Of a stretch of DNA of 64,000 nt, positions 17,766 through 27,506 are shown piece after piece. A program made the translations under genes and the position numbers. Every line of letters starts with the position of its first letter. Within the stretch, counting starts at the first letter, position 1. The stretch comes from Hyphomicrobium sp. (GTDB lineage: Bacteria; Pseudomonadota; Alphaproteobacteria; Rhizobiales; Hyphomicrobiaceae). The stretch spans positions 1-64,000 of the forward strand of contig JABFRT010000027.1 in assembly GCA_013141015.1 (NCBI GenBank), given 5' to 3'. The notes below the pieces were generated by a model that saw only the letters and a program-made list of their open reading frames with translations, searched no databases and was not told the origin of the DNA.

Positions 17766-18637
17766 TCTTCGATGTCAGCCATAAAACGCATTACCGCTAC
17801 ACGCTGCCGGTCGTGCAATCGCAGCATCTAATCCACATGTCGCCGCGGCCCGTGGACCGGCAGATCATCCGCCATCATAGCTTGATCGTCGAGCCGGCTC
17901 CCGCGTTGCGCTTTGACGGAATTGACGCGTTCGGCAATCCGATTCTGATTTTGGATATCGAATTGCCGCACAAGGAACTGGTGCTGCACGCGCGGACAAC
18001 CATCGAGACGAAGCCCGCGCCCGCTTTTGACGCGGCAGCATCCACGCCGTGGAATCACTTGGATCGGCATTTCGCAGCGCCCGGCAACGGTTTGGCGCTT
18101 GATGTCATTCAATACCGCTGTGCCTCGCGGCTGACGACCGCAACCCGCGATATCAGGGACTATGCCGAAGTTTCTTTCCGCCCAAACCGGCCGCTGCTGG
18201 ACGCGGCCATTGAACTCAATCAGCGCATCTACAAAGACTTTACGTTCGACAATGCCGCGACGGATATCTCCACGCCGATTGACGTAGTGTTCAAACAAAA
18301 GCGCGGCGTTTGCCAGGATTTTGCGCATTTGGCGCTCACCTGCCTCAGAGCCATGCGCGTGCCGTCGCGTTACGTCAGCGGCTATATTTTAACGCGGCCG
18401 CCGCCCGGGCAAGCGCGGCTGCAGGGCGCGGACGCGTCTCACGCTTGGATTTCCGTTTGGTCGGTTGAGGCGGGGTGGGTTGATCTCGATCCGACCAACG
18501 GCATTGTCGCCGCCGACGAACACATCACCATTGCCTATGGCCGCGACTACGATGACGTGAGCCCGATCAGCGGCGTGCTGCTTGGCGGCGGAGAACACTC
18601 CGTTGCCGTGGGGGTCGATGTCGTGCCGATGCCGTGA
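17762..18637 (+). CDS. Transglutaminase-like cysteine peptidase family protein
   Basis: A 291-residue stand-alone transglutaminase-like protein. The N domain begins MIFDVSHKTHYRYTLPVVQS, similar to the start of the 1095-residue protein in this cluster. The core carries the triad C184 (RGVCQDFAHLALTC), H227 (DASHAWISVW) and D243 (VDLDPTNG). No signal peptide is visible. Members of this family may cleave, form or transfer amide bonds; bacterial ones are often peptidase-like. The ATG overlaps the TGA of the ATP-grasp/alpha-E gene by four bases, so it is the third gene of the same operon. A stem-loop follows before the convergent gcvP. Confidence 0.88.
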   Translation: MIFDVSHKTHYRYTLPVVQSQHLIHMSPRPVDRQIIRHHSLIVEPAPALRFDGIDAFGNPILILDIELPHKELVLHARTTIETKPAPAFDAAASTPWNHLDRHFAAPGNGLALDVIQYRCASRLTTATRDIRDYAEVSFRPNRPLLDAAIELNQRIYKDFTFDNAATDISTPIDVVFKQKRGVCQDFAHLALTCLRAMRVPSRYVSGYILTRPPPGQARLQGADASHAWISVWSVEAGWVDLDPTNGIVAADEHITIAYGRDYDDVSPISGVLLGGGEHSVAVGVDVVPMP

Positions 18638-18649
18638 TGTGAACTGCGG

Positions 18650-18686
18650 CGTCTGGCGGTGATGCAACATCCATCGCCGCCAGACG
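18650..18686. terminator. Stem-loop between convergent operons
   Basis: A 15-bp inverted repeat (18650-18664 and 18672-18686, one G-T wobble, seven-base loop) lies exactly between the convergent transglutaminase and gcvP genes. It has no run of T on either side, so it is either a rho-dependent or a stabilising 3' structure rather than a textbook terminator. Confidence 0.6.
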
Positions 18687-18699
18687 TGTTACACCAAGG

Positions 18700-21546
18700 C
18701 TACTCGGCCGCTTCCGCATAGTCAGAAACCGGCGGGCAGGTACAAACAAGATTGCGATCGCCGTATGCGTTATCGACCCGGTTGACCGGCGGCCAATACT
18801 TATCGACGCGGAACGCTCCCGCCGGAAAACACGCCTGTTCGCGCGTGTAAGGCCGGTTCCATTCGCCAACCAGATCCTCGACCGTGTGTGGCGCGTTTTT
18901 CAGTGGATTGTTGGTCCGGTCGATGCGACCCTCTTCAATGTCGCGCGCTTCTTGGCGGATCGCCAGCATGGCATTGCAGAAGCGATCAAGCTCGGCCTTG
19001 GTTTCCGATTCCGTCGGCTCGATCATCAGCGTGCCGGGCACCGGCCAGCTCATGGTCGGCGCATGGAAGCCATTGTCCATGAGCCGCTTTGCAATATCGT
19101 CGACAGATACGCCGGCGCTGGCCATCAACGGCCGGGTGTCGATAATGCATTCATGCGCCACGCGGCCGTTAGCGCCGCGATACAACACGGGGTACGCGCC
19201 TTTCAGCCGTTCGGCGATGTAGTTGGCATTCAGGATCGCGATGCGGGTGGCTTGCGTCAGGCCACGCCCGCCCATCAACAAGCAATAGCTCCAGGAAATC
19301 GGCAGGATCGACGGAGATCCATAGGGTGCTGCCGATACGGTGTGTTCGCCACCGCCCACCTCGGGGTGTCCCGGCAGGAATGGGATAAGATGCGATTTCA
19401 CGCCAATCGGTCCCATGCCGGGTCCACCGCCGCCGTGCGGAATGCAGAATGTCTTATGCAGATTGAGATGGCTGACGTCGGCACCGAAATCACCAGGGCG
19501 CGCGAGGCCAACCAACGCATTCAGGTTGGCGCCGTCAAGATAGACCTGTCCGCCGTTGTCGTGGGTGATCTTGCATAACTCGACCACGCTTTCCTCGAAC
19601 ACACCATGTGTTGAGGGATACGTGATCATGCAGGCGGCAAGATTGTCCGCGTGCATCAGCGCTTTGGTGTGGAAGTCAGCCACGTCGATATTGCCGGACG
19701 GGTCGGTGGCGACCACAACAACCTGCATGCCGCACATCTGCGCTGATGCTGGGTTGGTGCCGTGCGCCGACGCAGGGATCAAACAGATGTCGCGATGACT
19801 TTCGCCGCGGCTCTTGTGATAGCCGCGAATGGCGAGCAGGCCTGCATATTCTCCCTGCGCGCCGGAATTCGGTTGCATCGAAATCGCGTCATATCCGGTG
19901 ATCTCGCACAGCTTTGCCGAGAGATCGTCGATCATCTCTTTGTAGCCGAGCGCCTGATCCGCGGGCACGAACGGGTGCATCTCGGAGAACTCAGGCCACG
20001 AGATCGGCAGCATTTCAGCGGTCGCGTTGAGCTTCATCGTGCATGAGCCGAGCGGGATCATAGAGCGGTCAAGCGCCAAGTCTCTGTCAGCAAGGCGGCG
20101 CATGTAGCGAGTCATCTCGCTTTCGGCACGGTTCATATGGAAAATCGGATGCGTCAGATATTCCGACGTGCGCAGCAGATTGGCCGGCAGGCGGGACGCG
20201 GGATACGCTTCATTGTACGTCATCTCGAAGCCGCCGAACGCATGCCAGACCGCTTCGAGCGTATCGGGCCGCGTGCGTTCATCGACGGTGATGCCGATCC
20301 GGTCGTTGCCAACCTTGCGCAGATTGACGCCGTTATCGACGGCGTTTTTCATGATCAGCCCCTGATAGGGGCCGACCTCGACGGTGATCGTGTCAAAGTA
20401 TGCGTGTGGCGCGACTTTGAAGCCAAGCGAGGTCAGCCCGTCATCGAGCCGGGCGGCATCGCGATGCACGCGTTCAGCGATCGCCTTCAGGCCGCGTGGA
20501 CCATGGAAGACCGCATACATGGACGCGATAACGGCGAGCAGAACTTGCGATGTGCAGATGTTCGACGTCGCCTTTTCGCGGCGGATATGCTGCTCGCGGG
20601 TTTGCAGCGCTAAACGGTAAGCGCGGTTGCCCCGGCTATCGACCGAGACGCCAACCAAGCGGCCGGGCATCGCGCGCTTATAGGCGTCGCGCACGGCCAT
20701 ATAGGCGGCGTGTGGTCCGCCATAACCCATTGGAACGCCGTAGCGCTGCATTGACCCAACCGCAATATCGGCACCCATTTCGCCGGGCGGCTTCAAAAGC
20801 GTCAGCGCCAGCGGATCAGCTGCAACAATGGAAAGCGCTCCGGCTGCGTGCAGCTTTGCGCTGAGCTCTGTGAAGTCGTGGCACGCGCCGCAGACACCCG
20901 GATATTGAAACAGCGCTCCGAATACTTCGCCCGGCACCAGATCCTTGAATGGATCGCCGACAATCACCGTCCAGCCGTGCGGCTCGGCGCGGGTTTTCAC
21001 CACCGCGATGGTTTGCGGCAGGCAGTCCTTGTCGACAAAGAACGCGGTTGCTTTGGAGGTTGCGACGCGCTGCGCCATCGCCATCGCTTCGGCGCCCGCA
21101 GTCGCTTCGTCGAGCAGCGAGGCGTTGGCAATATCAAGCCCGGTCAAATCGCAAACCATCGTTTGAAAGTTGACCAGTGCTTCAAGCCGGCCTTGAGAAA
21201 TTTCAGGCTGATACGGCGAGTAGGCCGTGTACCACGCCGGGTTCTCGAAAATGTTGCGTTGAATGGCAGGCGGCATCGTCGTGCCGTGATAGCCTTGACC
21301 AATCAGCGACGTGAGCACCTTGTTCTTGTTGGCCGTCGCCCGCAACTTGTCGAGCGCGCGGCGCTCTGAAAGCGATTTGCCAAAGTCGATGCGTTTGGTC
21401 TGGCGGATTGCTGCCGGAACGGTTTCGTCGATCAGCGCGTGTAACGCCGGCGCGCCGATGACTTTCAACATATCCGCGATTTCAGCAGCGGATGGGCCGA
21501 TGTGGCGGCGATTGGCAAAATCATAAGGGTCGTAGGAGCCGGTCAT
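18700..21546 (-). CDS. gcvP: Glycine dehydrogenase (decarboxylating), P-protein
   Basis: The pyridoxal-phosphate enzyme of the glycine cleavage system: it decarboxylates glycine and passes the aminomethyl group to the lipoyl arm of GcvH. The 948-residue length fits the single-chain (homodimeric) form rather than the split P1/P2 form. The PLP lysine is K698 in [19 protein letters not shown]. Other family motifs are [14 protein letters not shown] near the start, [45 protein letters not shown] and MIEPTESE. The start ATG is preceded by AAGGAG at good spacing. It is the last gene of gcvT-gcvH-gcvP, 17 bases after gcvH, and should be controlled by the glycine riboswitch ahead of gcvT. Confidence 0.97.
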   Translation of the reverse strand: MTGSYDPYDFANRRHIGPSAAEIADMLKVIGAPALHALIDETVPAAIRQTKRIDFGKSLSERRALDKLRATANKNKVLTSLIGQGYHGTTMPPAIQRNIFENPAWYTAYSPYQPEISQGRLEALVNFQTMVCDLTGLDIANASLLDEATAGAEAMAMAQRVATSKATAFFVDKDCLPQTIAVVKTRAEPHGWTVIVGDPFKDLVPGEVFGALFQYPGVCGACHDFTELSAKLHAAGALSIVAADPLALTLLKPPGEMGADIAVGSMQRYGVPMGYGGPHAAYMAVRDAYKRAMPGRLVGVSVDSRGNRAYRLALQTREQHIRREKATSNICTSQVLLAVIASMYAVFHGPRGLKAIAERVHRDAARLDDGLTSLGFKVAPHAYFDTITVEVGPYQGLIMKNAVDNGVNLRKVGNDRIGITVDERTRPDTLEAVWHAFGGFEMTYNEAYPASRLPANLLRTSEYLTHPIFHMNRAESEMTRYMRRLADRDLALDRSMIPLGSCTMKLNATAEMLPISWPEFSEMHPFVPADQALGYKEMIDDLSAKLCEITGYDAISMQPNSGAQGEYAGLLAIRGYHKSRGESHRDICLIPASAHGTNPASAQMCGMQVVVVATDPSGNIDVADFHTKALMHADNLAACMITYPSTHGVFEESVVELCKITHDNGGQVYLDGANLNALVGLARPGDFGADVSHLNLHKTFCIPHGGGGPGMGPIGVKSHLIPFLPGHPEVGGGEHTVSAAPYGSPSILPISWSYCLLMGGRGLTQATRIAILNANYIAERLKGAYPVLYRGANGRVAHECIIDTRPLMASAGVSVDDIAKRLMDNGFHAPTMSWPVPGTLMIEPTESETKAELDRFCNAMLAIRQEARDIEEGRIDRTNNPLKNAPHTVEDLVGEWNRPYTREQACFPAGAFRVDKYWPPVNRVDNAYGDRNLVCTCPPVSDYAEAAE

Positions 21547-21563
21547 GCGTCGTGTCTCCTTGC

Positions 21564-21923
21564 TTAGGCGATATGCTTTTTGTAGGCGGCTTCGTCCATC
21601 AACGTCTCGAAGTCAGCCGGGTTGTCGAGTTTCATTTTATAGAGCCATCCCGCGCCCAGCGGATCGCCGCTGATAACGGTCGGATCTTTGCTGACGGCAT
21701 CATTGACGGCGATGACTTCGCCGTTGAGCGGCGCGTAAACGTCGGACGCGGTCTTGACTGATTCAACAACGGCGGCGGCAGAGCCCTTCTTGAGTTTAGC
21801 GCCGGCCTTTGGCAGGTCGACAAAGACAAGATCGCCAAGTTGGGATGACGCGAACTCGGTGATGCCGACGGTTGCGATGTCACCGTCAAGGCGCAGCCAC
21901 TCGTGTTCATCTGTGAATTTCAT
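21564..21923 (-). CDS. gcvH: Glycine cleavage system H protein
   Basis: The 119-residue lipoyl carrier that shuttles the aminomethyl group from GcvP to GcvT. It begins [20 protein letters not shown] and carries the lipoylation lysine K57 in [18 protein letters not shown]. Its length is normal for the family. It sits between gcvT (30 bases away) and gcvP (17 bases away) in one operon, with a GAAGGA ribosome site just ahead of the ATG. Confidence 0.97.
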   Translation of the reverse strand: MKFTDEHEWLRLDGDIATVGITEFASSQLGDLVFVDLPKAGAKLKKGSAAAVVESVKTASDVYAPLNGEVIAVNDAVSKDPTVISGDPLGAGWLYKMKLDNPADFETLMDEAAYKKHIA

Positions 21924-21953
21924 GTGATTTTCCTTCTCTGTTTTGAAAAACGG

Positions 21954-23111
21954 TCAAGCGCGTTTGAAATGAGCCGGTGTGAATGGCAACGCCGTGATGG
22001 TGATCGGCAGGCGTTGGCCGCGCACTTCCGCGAACAGGGTTGCACCGGGCTTGGCAGTTTCAGCGTTGACATAGCCCATGGCGATGGGGCGTTCGACGGA
22101 GGGACCAAATCCGCCCGACGTGACATGGCCGATGGCATCACTAGCGGTTTCAGATGCATACAGGGCCGCGCCTGCGCGGACCGGCGCGCGGCCTGTGGGC
22201 GATAAGCCGACGCGATAGCGGGGTGCGCCGCTTTGCAATTGCTGGCCTATGATTTCTGAGCCGGGATACCCGCCGGCGCGCGCTCCTCCCGGGCGGCGAA
22301 CAGGCTGAATGGCCCAGGTCAGATTGGCCTCAACCGGCGTCGTCTCCGGGTCGAGATCTGATCCGTAAAGGCATAGGCCTGCTTCAAGCCGCAAAGAATC
22401 CCGCGCACCTAGCCCGATCAGCGCCACGGCCGGGTCGTCGAGCAGCGCTTTGGTAATCTCGACGGCTTTGTCTGGCGGGGTTGAAATTTCAAAGCCGTCT
22501 TCGCCGGTGTAGCCTGAGCGCGTGATAATGCATGGAGCACCCAAGACATCGGCACTCATAACATCCATGAAACGCATCGTGGCAACGCCCGGCACCAGAC
22601 GCGCAAGGGCTTTTTCGGCCAGCGGGCCCTGCAACGCGATTAGCGCGCGATCCAGACGTTCGATGATGCAATCATCTGAGAGGTGGGCGCGCAGATGTGC
22701 TTCGTCAGCGTCTTTGCAGGCGGCGTTGACGATCAGCAGCAGGTGATCACCGCGATGGGCGACCATCAAATCGTCAAGGATGCCGCCGCTGTCGCCGGTA
22801 AAAAGCGCATAGCGCTGGCGGCCGGGCTTCAACCCGGCGATATCCACCGGCACTAAGCGTTCGAGCGCCAACGCGGCGTCAGCGATATTTCCGGAGTTGG
22901 CATGAAGCGTGATTTGTCCCATGTGCGACACGTCAAAGAGACCCGCAGCCGCGCGCGTATGAAGGTGTTCTTTTAAAACTCCAGCCGGGTACTGCACCGG
23001 CATTTCATAACCGGCGAACGGCACAATCCGCGCATGGTGTTCGACGTGCAGCGCATAGAGCGGCGTGCGGTGCAGGGCAGCTTTGTCAAATGAATGTTCT
23101 GGGCCGGTCAC
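21954..23111 (-). CDS. gcvT: Aminomethyltransferase (glycine cleavage T protein)
   Basis: Releases ammonia from the aminomethyl-lipoyl arm of GcvH and transfers the methylene group to tetrahydrofolate. Family segments seen are LHRTPLYALHVEHHARIVPF, AGLFDVSHMGQI, YTGEDGFEIS, GLGARDSLRLEAGLCLYGSD and AIGHVTSGGFGPSVERPIAMGYV. The frame is open to GTG codons at 23135, but a GTG at 23111 (VTGPEHSFDKAALH) is better placed behind GGAGAGACT, giving about 385 residues. It is the first gene of gcvT-gcvH-gcvP and lies directly behind a tandem glycine riboswitch. Confidence 0.95.
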   Translation of the reverse strand: MTGPEHSFDKAALHRTPLYALHVEHHARIVPFAGYEMPVQYPAGVLKEHLHTRAAAGLFDVSHMGQITLHANSGNIADAALALERLVPVDIAGLKPGRQRYALFTGDSGGILDDLMVAHRGDHLLLIVNAACKDADEAHLRAHLSDDCIIERLDRALIALQGPLAEKALARLVPGVATMRFMDVMSADVLGAPCIITRSGYTGEDGFEISTPPDKAVEITKALLDDPAVALIGLGARDSLRLEAGLCLYGSDLDPETTPVEANLTWAIQPVRRPGGARAGGYPGSEIIGQQLQSGAPRYRVGLSPTGRAPVRAGAALYASETASDAIGHVTSGGFGPSVERPIAMGYVNAETAKPGATLFAEVRGQRLPITITALPFTPAHFKRA

Positions 23112-23160
23112 ACAGTCTCTCCAAGGCTCCACCACGCTCGCGATTGAGCGTTGTGTTGAG

Positions 23161-23378
23161 CCCCCTCTGTCGTGAGACCTGAAAGATTAGGCGTTTCTGT
23201 TGGCCGCAGTGCGGAGCAACGTCAGCGCCGTGTCATCTTCGGTGGACCAAACGCCTGCGCGTCAAGCCGCTTTCCAGAGTGTCGTGAGACTGCGGTCCAT
23301 TTGCCTGAGAGTTTCCGGGGCGGTTGCTCCTTCGGCGCCGGACCATCGCGAACGATGTCCGGACTCTTCCGCAGTCCT
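23161..23378 (-). promoter_or_regulatory. Tandem glycine riboswitch ahead of gcvT
   Basis: Read on the minus strand, the leader contains the hallmarks of a two-aptamer glycine riboswitch. Aptamer I: GGAAGAGTCC, then GCGCCGAAGGAGCAACCGCC, AACTCTCAGGCAAATGGACC and closing ACTCTGGA, whose ACTCT can pair with the opening AGAGT. Aptamer II: CACCGAAGATG, AATCTTTCAGG and the closing ACGACAGAGGGGGC. These match the conserved CCGAAGG, CTCTCAGGC and ACAGAGGGG blocks of the class. In alphaproteobacteria such elements turn on gcvTHP when glycine is abundant. Aptamer II departs somewhat from the consensus and has a longer segment between its two conserved blocks. Confidence 0.93.
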
Positions 23379-23767
23379 TTCGTGACAACTGCAAACATGG
23401 TGCTCCGCGCAAACAAGGTCAATGCTGCTTTCAGGTCAGAGCTGACGCAACCCGGGATAAGTGGCGCACACGCTGCCGCAAATGGCATTGGCGCAAGGAT
23501 CAACACGGAACACTTTCGCGAAGATCTTGATGCGAATATTTTTTCATCTCGGAAGATCAAGCCGTTAACCGCGATTTTGAGGTGAGCGCCCATCACTCGC
23601 AGCAACGTTCGCATTGATGTTGAAGTATTGGTTTGAATAATACTTTTTGTGCTCACGCCAATTCAAATATATCGAGCATTTATCTGCCGAATTTCTGCCA
23701 TGTAAGGCGGCCGTTATCGCGTCAGTCTTGGGGAGTTGTTTTAAACAACTTGAGGACTGGGGACACG
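23379..23767. other. Divergent region between the gcv leader and the porin-like gene
   Basis: 389 bases. They should contain the promoter for the gcv riboswitch transcript (minus) and the promoter and leader of the outer-membrane protein gene (plus). The part from about 23590 to 23720 is AT-richer than its surroundings, as expected for promoters. No gene or further structured RNA was recognised. Confidence 0.55.
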
Positions 23768-24538
23768 ATGTTCATCTCGAACCGACTGGGAAATCACAGC
23801 CAGGACAATCCAAGCCAGGCAAAACATAGATTGGGGGCCGCATGCCTTGTACTCGCTTTCATGCCCGTCTCATCATTCGCCAACGCTGCCGATCTGGGCG
23901 GCAAGGCGCCGCGCGAGCCCGTCTGGCAACCGCAAGTCTCGTCTTACGCAAACCCCGCCATCTGGACCGGCGTCTATGCCGGTGTGTCGGCGGGCTATGG
24001 TTGGGGCGACTCGGAGCAGGAATATAATCGCAACGACAACCACGGCTTGGCATCAACCAGCCCTGGAGGTGTGCTCGCAGCACTCACACTCGGCTACAAC
24101 CACGACTTCGGCGGTGGCTGGCTTGTCGGTGTTGAAGGTGATCTCGGCCTGATGGATCTCAGCGCCGACGACAAGGTTGTCTACGACGGCCACATTTACA
24201 AAACCCAGTTCGGTCCGTGGTGGGGAACGTTGCGCGGCCGTGCCGGATACACGTTTGATCGCACATTGGTCTACGGCACTGCTGGCGTGGCCTTTATGGG
24301 CGTAGATGAAGTCTCCGTCGGCAATACGCCCGGCGAGACCGCCCACAACAAGGATACGCGATCCGGCTGGGTTATGGGTGCAGGTGTCGAGCACGCATTT
24401 GCACCCAACACATCGGTGAAGCTCGAATACCTGCACATGGACTTTGGACGTTACAACGGCTTTAGCGACAACCAGGAGACGTTCTATTTCGACAATACCG
24501 TTGATCTGGTGCGAGCTGGTGTGAACTACAAATTCTGA
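23768..24538 (+). CDS. Outer-membrane beta-barrel protein (Omp25/RopB-like)
   Basis: A 256-residue protein starting at the ATG of MFISNRLGNHSQDNPSQAKH. A hydrophobic segment (LGAACLVLAFMPVSSFANA) ending in AxA is a Sec signal peptide, and the mature protein would begin near ADLGGKAP. The rest alternates short amphipathic strands typical of an eight-stranded barrel: WTGVYAGVSAGYGWGDSE, LTLGYNHDFGGGWLVGVEGD, RGRAGYTFDRTLVYGTAGVA, SVKLEYLHMDFG, and a terminal VRAGVNYKF ending in Phe, the usual signal for barrel assembly. The family is abundant in the Hyphomicrobiales outer membrane and serves structural or stress roles. It is a single gene with its own hairpin terminator. An upstream in-frame start at 23633 has no signal-peptide logic. 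Confidence 0.88.
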   Translation: MFISNRLGNHSQDNPSQAKHRLGAACLVLAFMPVSSFANAADLGGKAPREPVWQPQVSSYANPAIWTGVYAGVSAGYGWGDSEQEYNRNDNHGLASTSPGGVLAALTLGYNHDFGGGWLVGVEGDLGLMDLSADDKVVYDGHIYKTQFGPWWGTLRGRAGYTFDRTLVYGTAGVAFMGVDEVSVGNTPGETAHNKDTRSGWVMGAGVEHAFAPNTSVKLEYLHMDFGRYNGFSDNQETFYFDNTVDLVRAGVNYKF

Positions 24539-24569
24539 ATGCGAACGGAACCGCCAATTCCGTTCGATG

Positions 24570-24610
24570 GTCTGGAGCCGGCTTCCCCGCCCGCCGGTTC
24601 CAGACTTTTT
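24570..24610 (+). terminator. Rho-independent terminator of the outer-membrane protein gene
   Basis: A 12-bp stem (24570-24581 and 24594-24605, one G-T pair) with a C-rich loop is followed directly by five T. It lies 31 bases after the stop codon, ahead of the convergent bioZ. Confidence 0.85.
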
Positions 24611-24613
24611 CGT

Positions 24614-25597
24614 CTACCAACGGAACACAACTGCGCCGCCAGTCAGGCCCGCACCTGCAGCCGTCATCAGAACAGTGTCGCCGCGTTTGATTGGCGACGC
24701 TTCCGACGTTATCGAAAGTGTAAACGGTATCGTTGCGGCTGAGCTGTTGCCATATTCAGCAACGGTCGATCGCATGCGCTCTGCCGGAATTTTCAATTTC
24801 TCTGCAACCGCAGTCATCATCCGGCTATTGGCTTGGTGCGGGATGAAGTGATCGACGTCCGCAACGGTAAGGCCAGCGCGGCGCAGTGCTGTTGATGCGG
24901 CGCTCGACATCATGTGAACGGCCCTCGCGAATACCGCCTGACCATCTTCGATGACCATCAGCGTGTCGTCGATGCTGCCAAGGCCTGTGAACGGCTTGCG
25001 GCTGCCGCCACCGGGAATCTGGATCATGGAATAAGCGCTGCCGTCGCTTGTCAAATGTGCGCCAAGAACTCCGCAATCGGCGCGCGATGACGGCGCAAGA
25101 ACAACAGCGCCCGCGGCGTCGGCAAACAGTGCGCTCGTGTTGCGGTCGGCTTCATTGATGCGGCGGGACAGGATGTTGGCAGCAACGATCAGCACAGGTG
25201 CATTGTGCATGACGGCAAAGGCGGCGCCAAGTGTCAACGCATAGATGAAGCCCGCGCACGCTCCGGTCATGTCGATGCCGCCCGCACGCGACATGCCGAG
25301 CTTGTGTGCAACCAGCGGCGCAGTCGGAGGCAACAAGTGGTCGGGCGTGGAGGTTGCAAGCAACAGCAAGGCGACGTCGTGGCGTTTTATGTTTGCGGTG
25401 GCCAACGCGCGGTCGCCAGCCGCTATAGCCAGATCAGACAGCGCTTCATCGGGGCCAGCATAGTGGCGCGCGTCAATGCCGGTCCGCCGTTTGATCCACC
25501 CGGGCTCAAGGCCAAGCCGAGCTTCCAATTCAGCACTCGTCACGCGCAGCGCAGGTGCTTCATGTCCAAGTCCGATAATCTCAATGCTGCGGCTCAT
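24614..25597 (-). CDS. bioZ: 3-ketoacyl-ACP synthase III-like protein for pimelate synthesis
   Basis: A 327-residue FabH-like condensing enzyme starting at [20 protein letters not shown]. The FabH triad is complete: C114 (TGACAGF), H254 (FIPHQANSRM) and N284 (YGNSSAATIP), close to the positions in E. coli FabH. It is the last gene of bioB-F-D-A and its ATG overlaps the bioA stop. In Agrobacterium and other alphaproteobacteria BioZ condenses a glutaryl thioester with malonyl-ACP to give the pimeloyl-ACP precursor, replacing BioC/BioH; that role is inferred from position and family. A housekeeping FabH role is less likely because of the operon. The frame continues upstream inside bioA, but that part has no family character. 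Confidence 0.88.
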   Translation of the reverse strand: MSRSIEIIGLGHEAPALRVTSAELEARLGLEPGWIKRRTGIDARHYAGPDEALSDLAIAAGDRALATANIKRHDVALLLLATSTPDHLLPPTAPLVAHKLGMSRAGGIDMTGACAGFIYALTLGAAFAVMHNAPVLIVAANILSRRINEADRNTSALFADAAGAVVLAPSSRADCGVLGAHLTSDGSAYSMIQIPGGGSRKPFTGLGSIDDTLMVIEDGQAVFARAVHMMSSAASTALRRAGLTVADVDHFIPHQANSRMMTAVAEKLKIPAERMRSTVAEYGNSSAATIPFTLSITSEASPIKRGDTVLMTAAGAGLTGGAVVFRW

Positions 25598-26862
25598 GTG
25601 CAGACCTCGTCCACAGCATCCGAAATCACCGCATACACTTTGGACAGCTCTTCCGTGCCCGTGCAGTACGGCGGCAATACATAAATCGTTGAGCCGAGCG
25701 GACGCAGCAGCACGCCGCGTTTGAGGCATGCGGCGCGCAACGGCAGCGCCGCGTCAGAAAGATAGCTGGCTGTGGCGCCTGCAAGATCGAACGCCGTGAT
25801 CGTGCCAAGTTGGCGGACATTTGCAAAGCGCTTGTCATCGGCAAGTTCTGCAACGCAGCGTGACTGCAATCCGGCGAGGTCCGCGACCCGTTCCAGCACA
25901 GGCTCATTCTTCCAGATCTCGAAATTGGCCGCCGCCGCCGCGCACGCAATTGGGTTGGCCGTGTACGAACTCGAATGGAAAAACATCCGCGCCCGGTCTG
26001 TCGAAACGTGAGCATCAAAAATCTCAGATGTCGCAAGCGTTGCAGCCAATGGCAGCGACCCGCCTGTCAGTCCCTTCGCCAAGCAAAGGATGTCGGGCGC
26101 AATGCCAGCGTGCTCACAAGCAAACATCCGGCCCGTGCGGCCAAAACCCGTCATCACTTCGTCTGCGATTAGCAGTGCGCGATGCTTGGTGGAGATGCGG
26201 CGCATCTCTTTGAGCGTTGCGGCGCTATACATCAGCATGCCGCCCGCGCCGAGGATCAAGGGCTCGACAATGAGCGCCGCGACATCTCCCTTTCTGCACG
26301 TAGCCTCAAGTGCATCGAGTGTCTGCTGTTCACGCCCCGCCGCTGGAAACGGAATCCGGCCAACATCAAACAGCAGCGGCTCATAAGCCGCGTTGAAGAC
26401 GCCACGCGCTCCCGCCGACATCGTTCCAATCGTGTCGCCGTGGTAGGCATTTTCCAGCGCTAAAATGCGCGTGCGGGCCTCGCCGCGATTGCGCCAGAAC
26501 CCAAGCGCCATTTTAAGCGCCACTTCGACGGACGTTGAGCCGCTGTCGGAAAAGAAAACATGATCGAGGCCTAGCGGTGTCATCGCAACAAGGCGGCGCG
26601 CCACCGTCTCGGCGGGCTCATGCGTGAAGCCTGCGAAGATCACTTGATCAAGCTCAGCCGCCTGCCTCTGTATGGCGGCAATAATTTTGGGGTGCCCGTG
26701 TCCGTGCGTAATGACCCACCACGATGAAACCGCATCAAAGATGCGGCGGCCATCTGACGTTTCGAGCCATGCGCCAGCCGCGCGCGCAATCTCCGGCATG
26801 CCGCGCTCAAGCCCGTGCTGCGTGAACGGATGCCAGACGGGAGACGATTGAGTGCGGGTCAT
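25594..26862 (-). CDS. bioA: Adenosylmethionine-8-amino-7-oxononanoate aminotransferase
   Basis: Converts 7-keto-8-aminopelargonate to 7,8-diaminopelargonate with S-adenosylmethionine as amino donor. The 422-residue protein begins [20 protein letters not shown], whose WHPFTQ is diagnostic of BioA. Class III aminotransferase motifs follow: [69 protein letters not shown] and the PLP lysine in [18 protein letters not shown]. The start ATG overlaps the bioD stop (ATGA), and its own stop overlaps the bioZ start. A longer frame up to 26994 lies within bioD and is rejected. Confidence 0.96.
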   Translation of the reverse strand: MTRTQSSPVWHPFTQHGLERGMPEIARAAGAWLETSDGRRIFDAVSSWWVITHGHGHPKIIAAIQRQAAELDQVIFAGFTHEPAETVARRLVAMTPLGLDHVFFSDSGSTSVEVALKMALGFWRNRGEARTRILALENAYHGDTIGTMSAGARGVFNAAYEPLLFDVGRIPFPAAGREQQTLDALEATCRKGDVAALIVEPLILGAGGMLMYSAATLKEMRRISTKHRALLIADEVMTGFGRTGRMFACEHAGIAPDILCLAKGLTGGSLPLAATLATSEIFDAHVSTDRARMFFHSSSYTANPIACAAAAANFEIWKNEPVLERVADLAGLQSRCVAELADDKRFANVRQLGTITAFDLAGATASYLSDAALPLRAACLKRGVLLRPLGSTIYVLPPYCTGTEELSKVYAVISDAVDEVCT

Positions 26863-27506
26863 GGTCCGGACGCCCCCAGACCAAGGATATCTGCAACATT
26901 GAATGACACAGCGAACGCCTTTGCCAAAGCGTCCGGCGTCAGAGGTTCGAGATGCGGCAGGCGGCCTAAATGTTTGACGCCGCCCATCGCGCAAATGGCG
27001 CTCTGACTGTCAGCGTTTTCGCCGCCGATGAACGCTATGCCGAGGATCGGAATAGCCCTGCGCTTCAACGCTTCGATCGAGAGCAAGGAATGGTTGATCG
27101 TGCCAAGCCGCGTTGACGCGCACAAAATGACCGGCAGTTTCCAGCGCGCCAGAAGATCAACTTGCAGCAATTGGCGGCTGAGCGGCACTGCCAACCCGCC
27201 CGCGAGTTCAATCACCAGCGGACGCTCTGCCCGCGGCGGCTTCAATCGTGCGGCGTCGATTGCAACGCCGTCGCGCTCAGCCGCAAGGTGCGGCGAGGCC
27301 GGCATCGTCAAGCGATAAGCCTCGGGCAATATGCGGTCAGCTTGGAGCGCGCTCAAGCGGCACACAATTTCGCTATCAGTCTCGCCGTCCAATCCGGCCT
27401 GCACCGGCTTCCAATAGCAACCATCCAGCGCGCGCATCAGGCCGGCCGCAAAGACGGTCTTGCCAACGTCCGTATCGGTTCCCGCGATCACAATTTGAAT
27501 GGTCAT
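26859..27506 (-). CDS. bioD: Dethiobiotin synthetase
   Basis: Closes the ureido ring of dethiobiotin from diaminopelargonate, CO2 and ATP. The 215-residue length is normal. The P-loop [15 protein letters not shown] is at residues about 9-23, followed by [16 protein letters not shown], a short [13 protein letters not shown] segment (the family's usual VEGAGG is changed to IELAGG) and [19 protein letters not shown]. It overlaps bioF and bioA by four bases each, so translation is coupled through the operon. Confidence 0.95.
   Translation of the reverse strand: MTIQIVIAGTDTDVGKTVFAAGLMRALDGCYWKPVQAGLDGETDSEIVCRLSALQADRILPEAYRLTMPASPHLAAERDGVAIDAARLKPPRAERPLVIELAGGLAVPLSRQLLQVDLLARWKLPVILCASTRLGTINHSLLSIEALKRRAIPILGIAFIGGENADSQSAICAMGGVKHLGRLPHLEPLTPDALAKAFAVSFNVADILGLGASGP

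Noticed and set aside
23172-23585. 137-residue plus-strand frame over the gcvT leader
   Set aside because: The conserved riboswitch blocks on the minus strand explain this sequence; the frame has no ribosome site.
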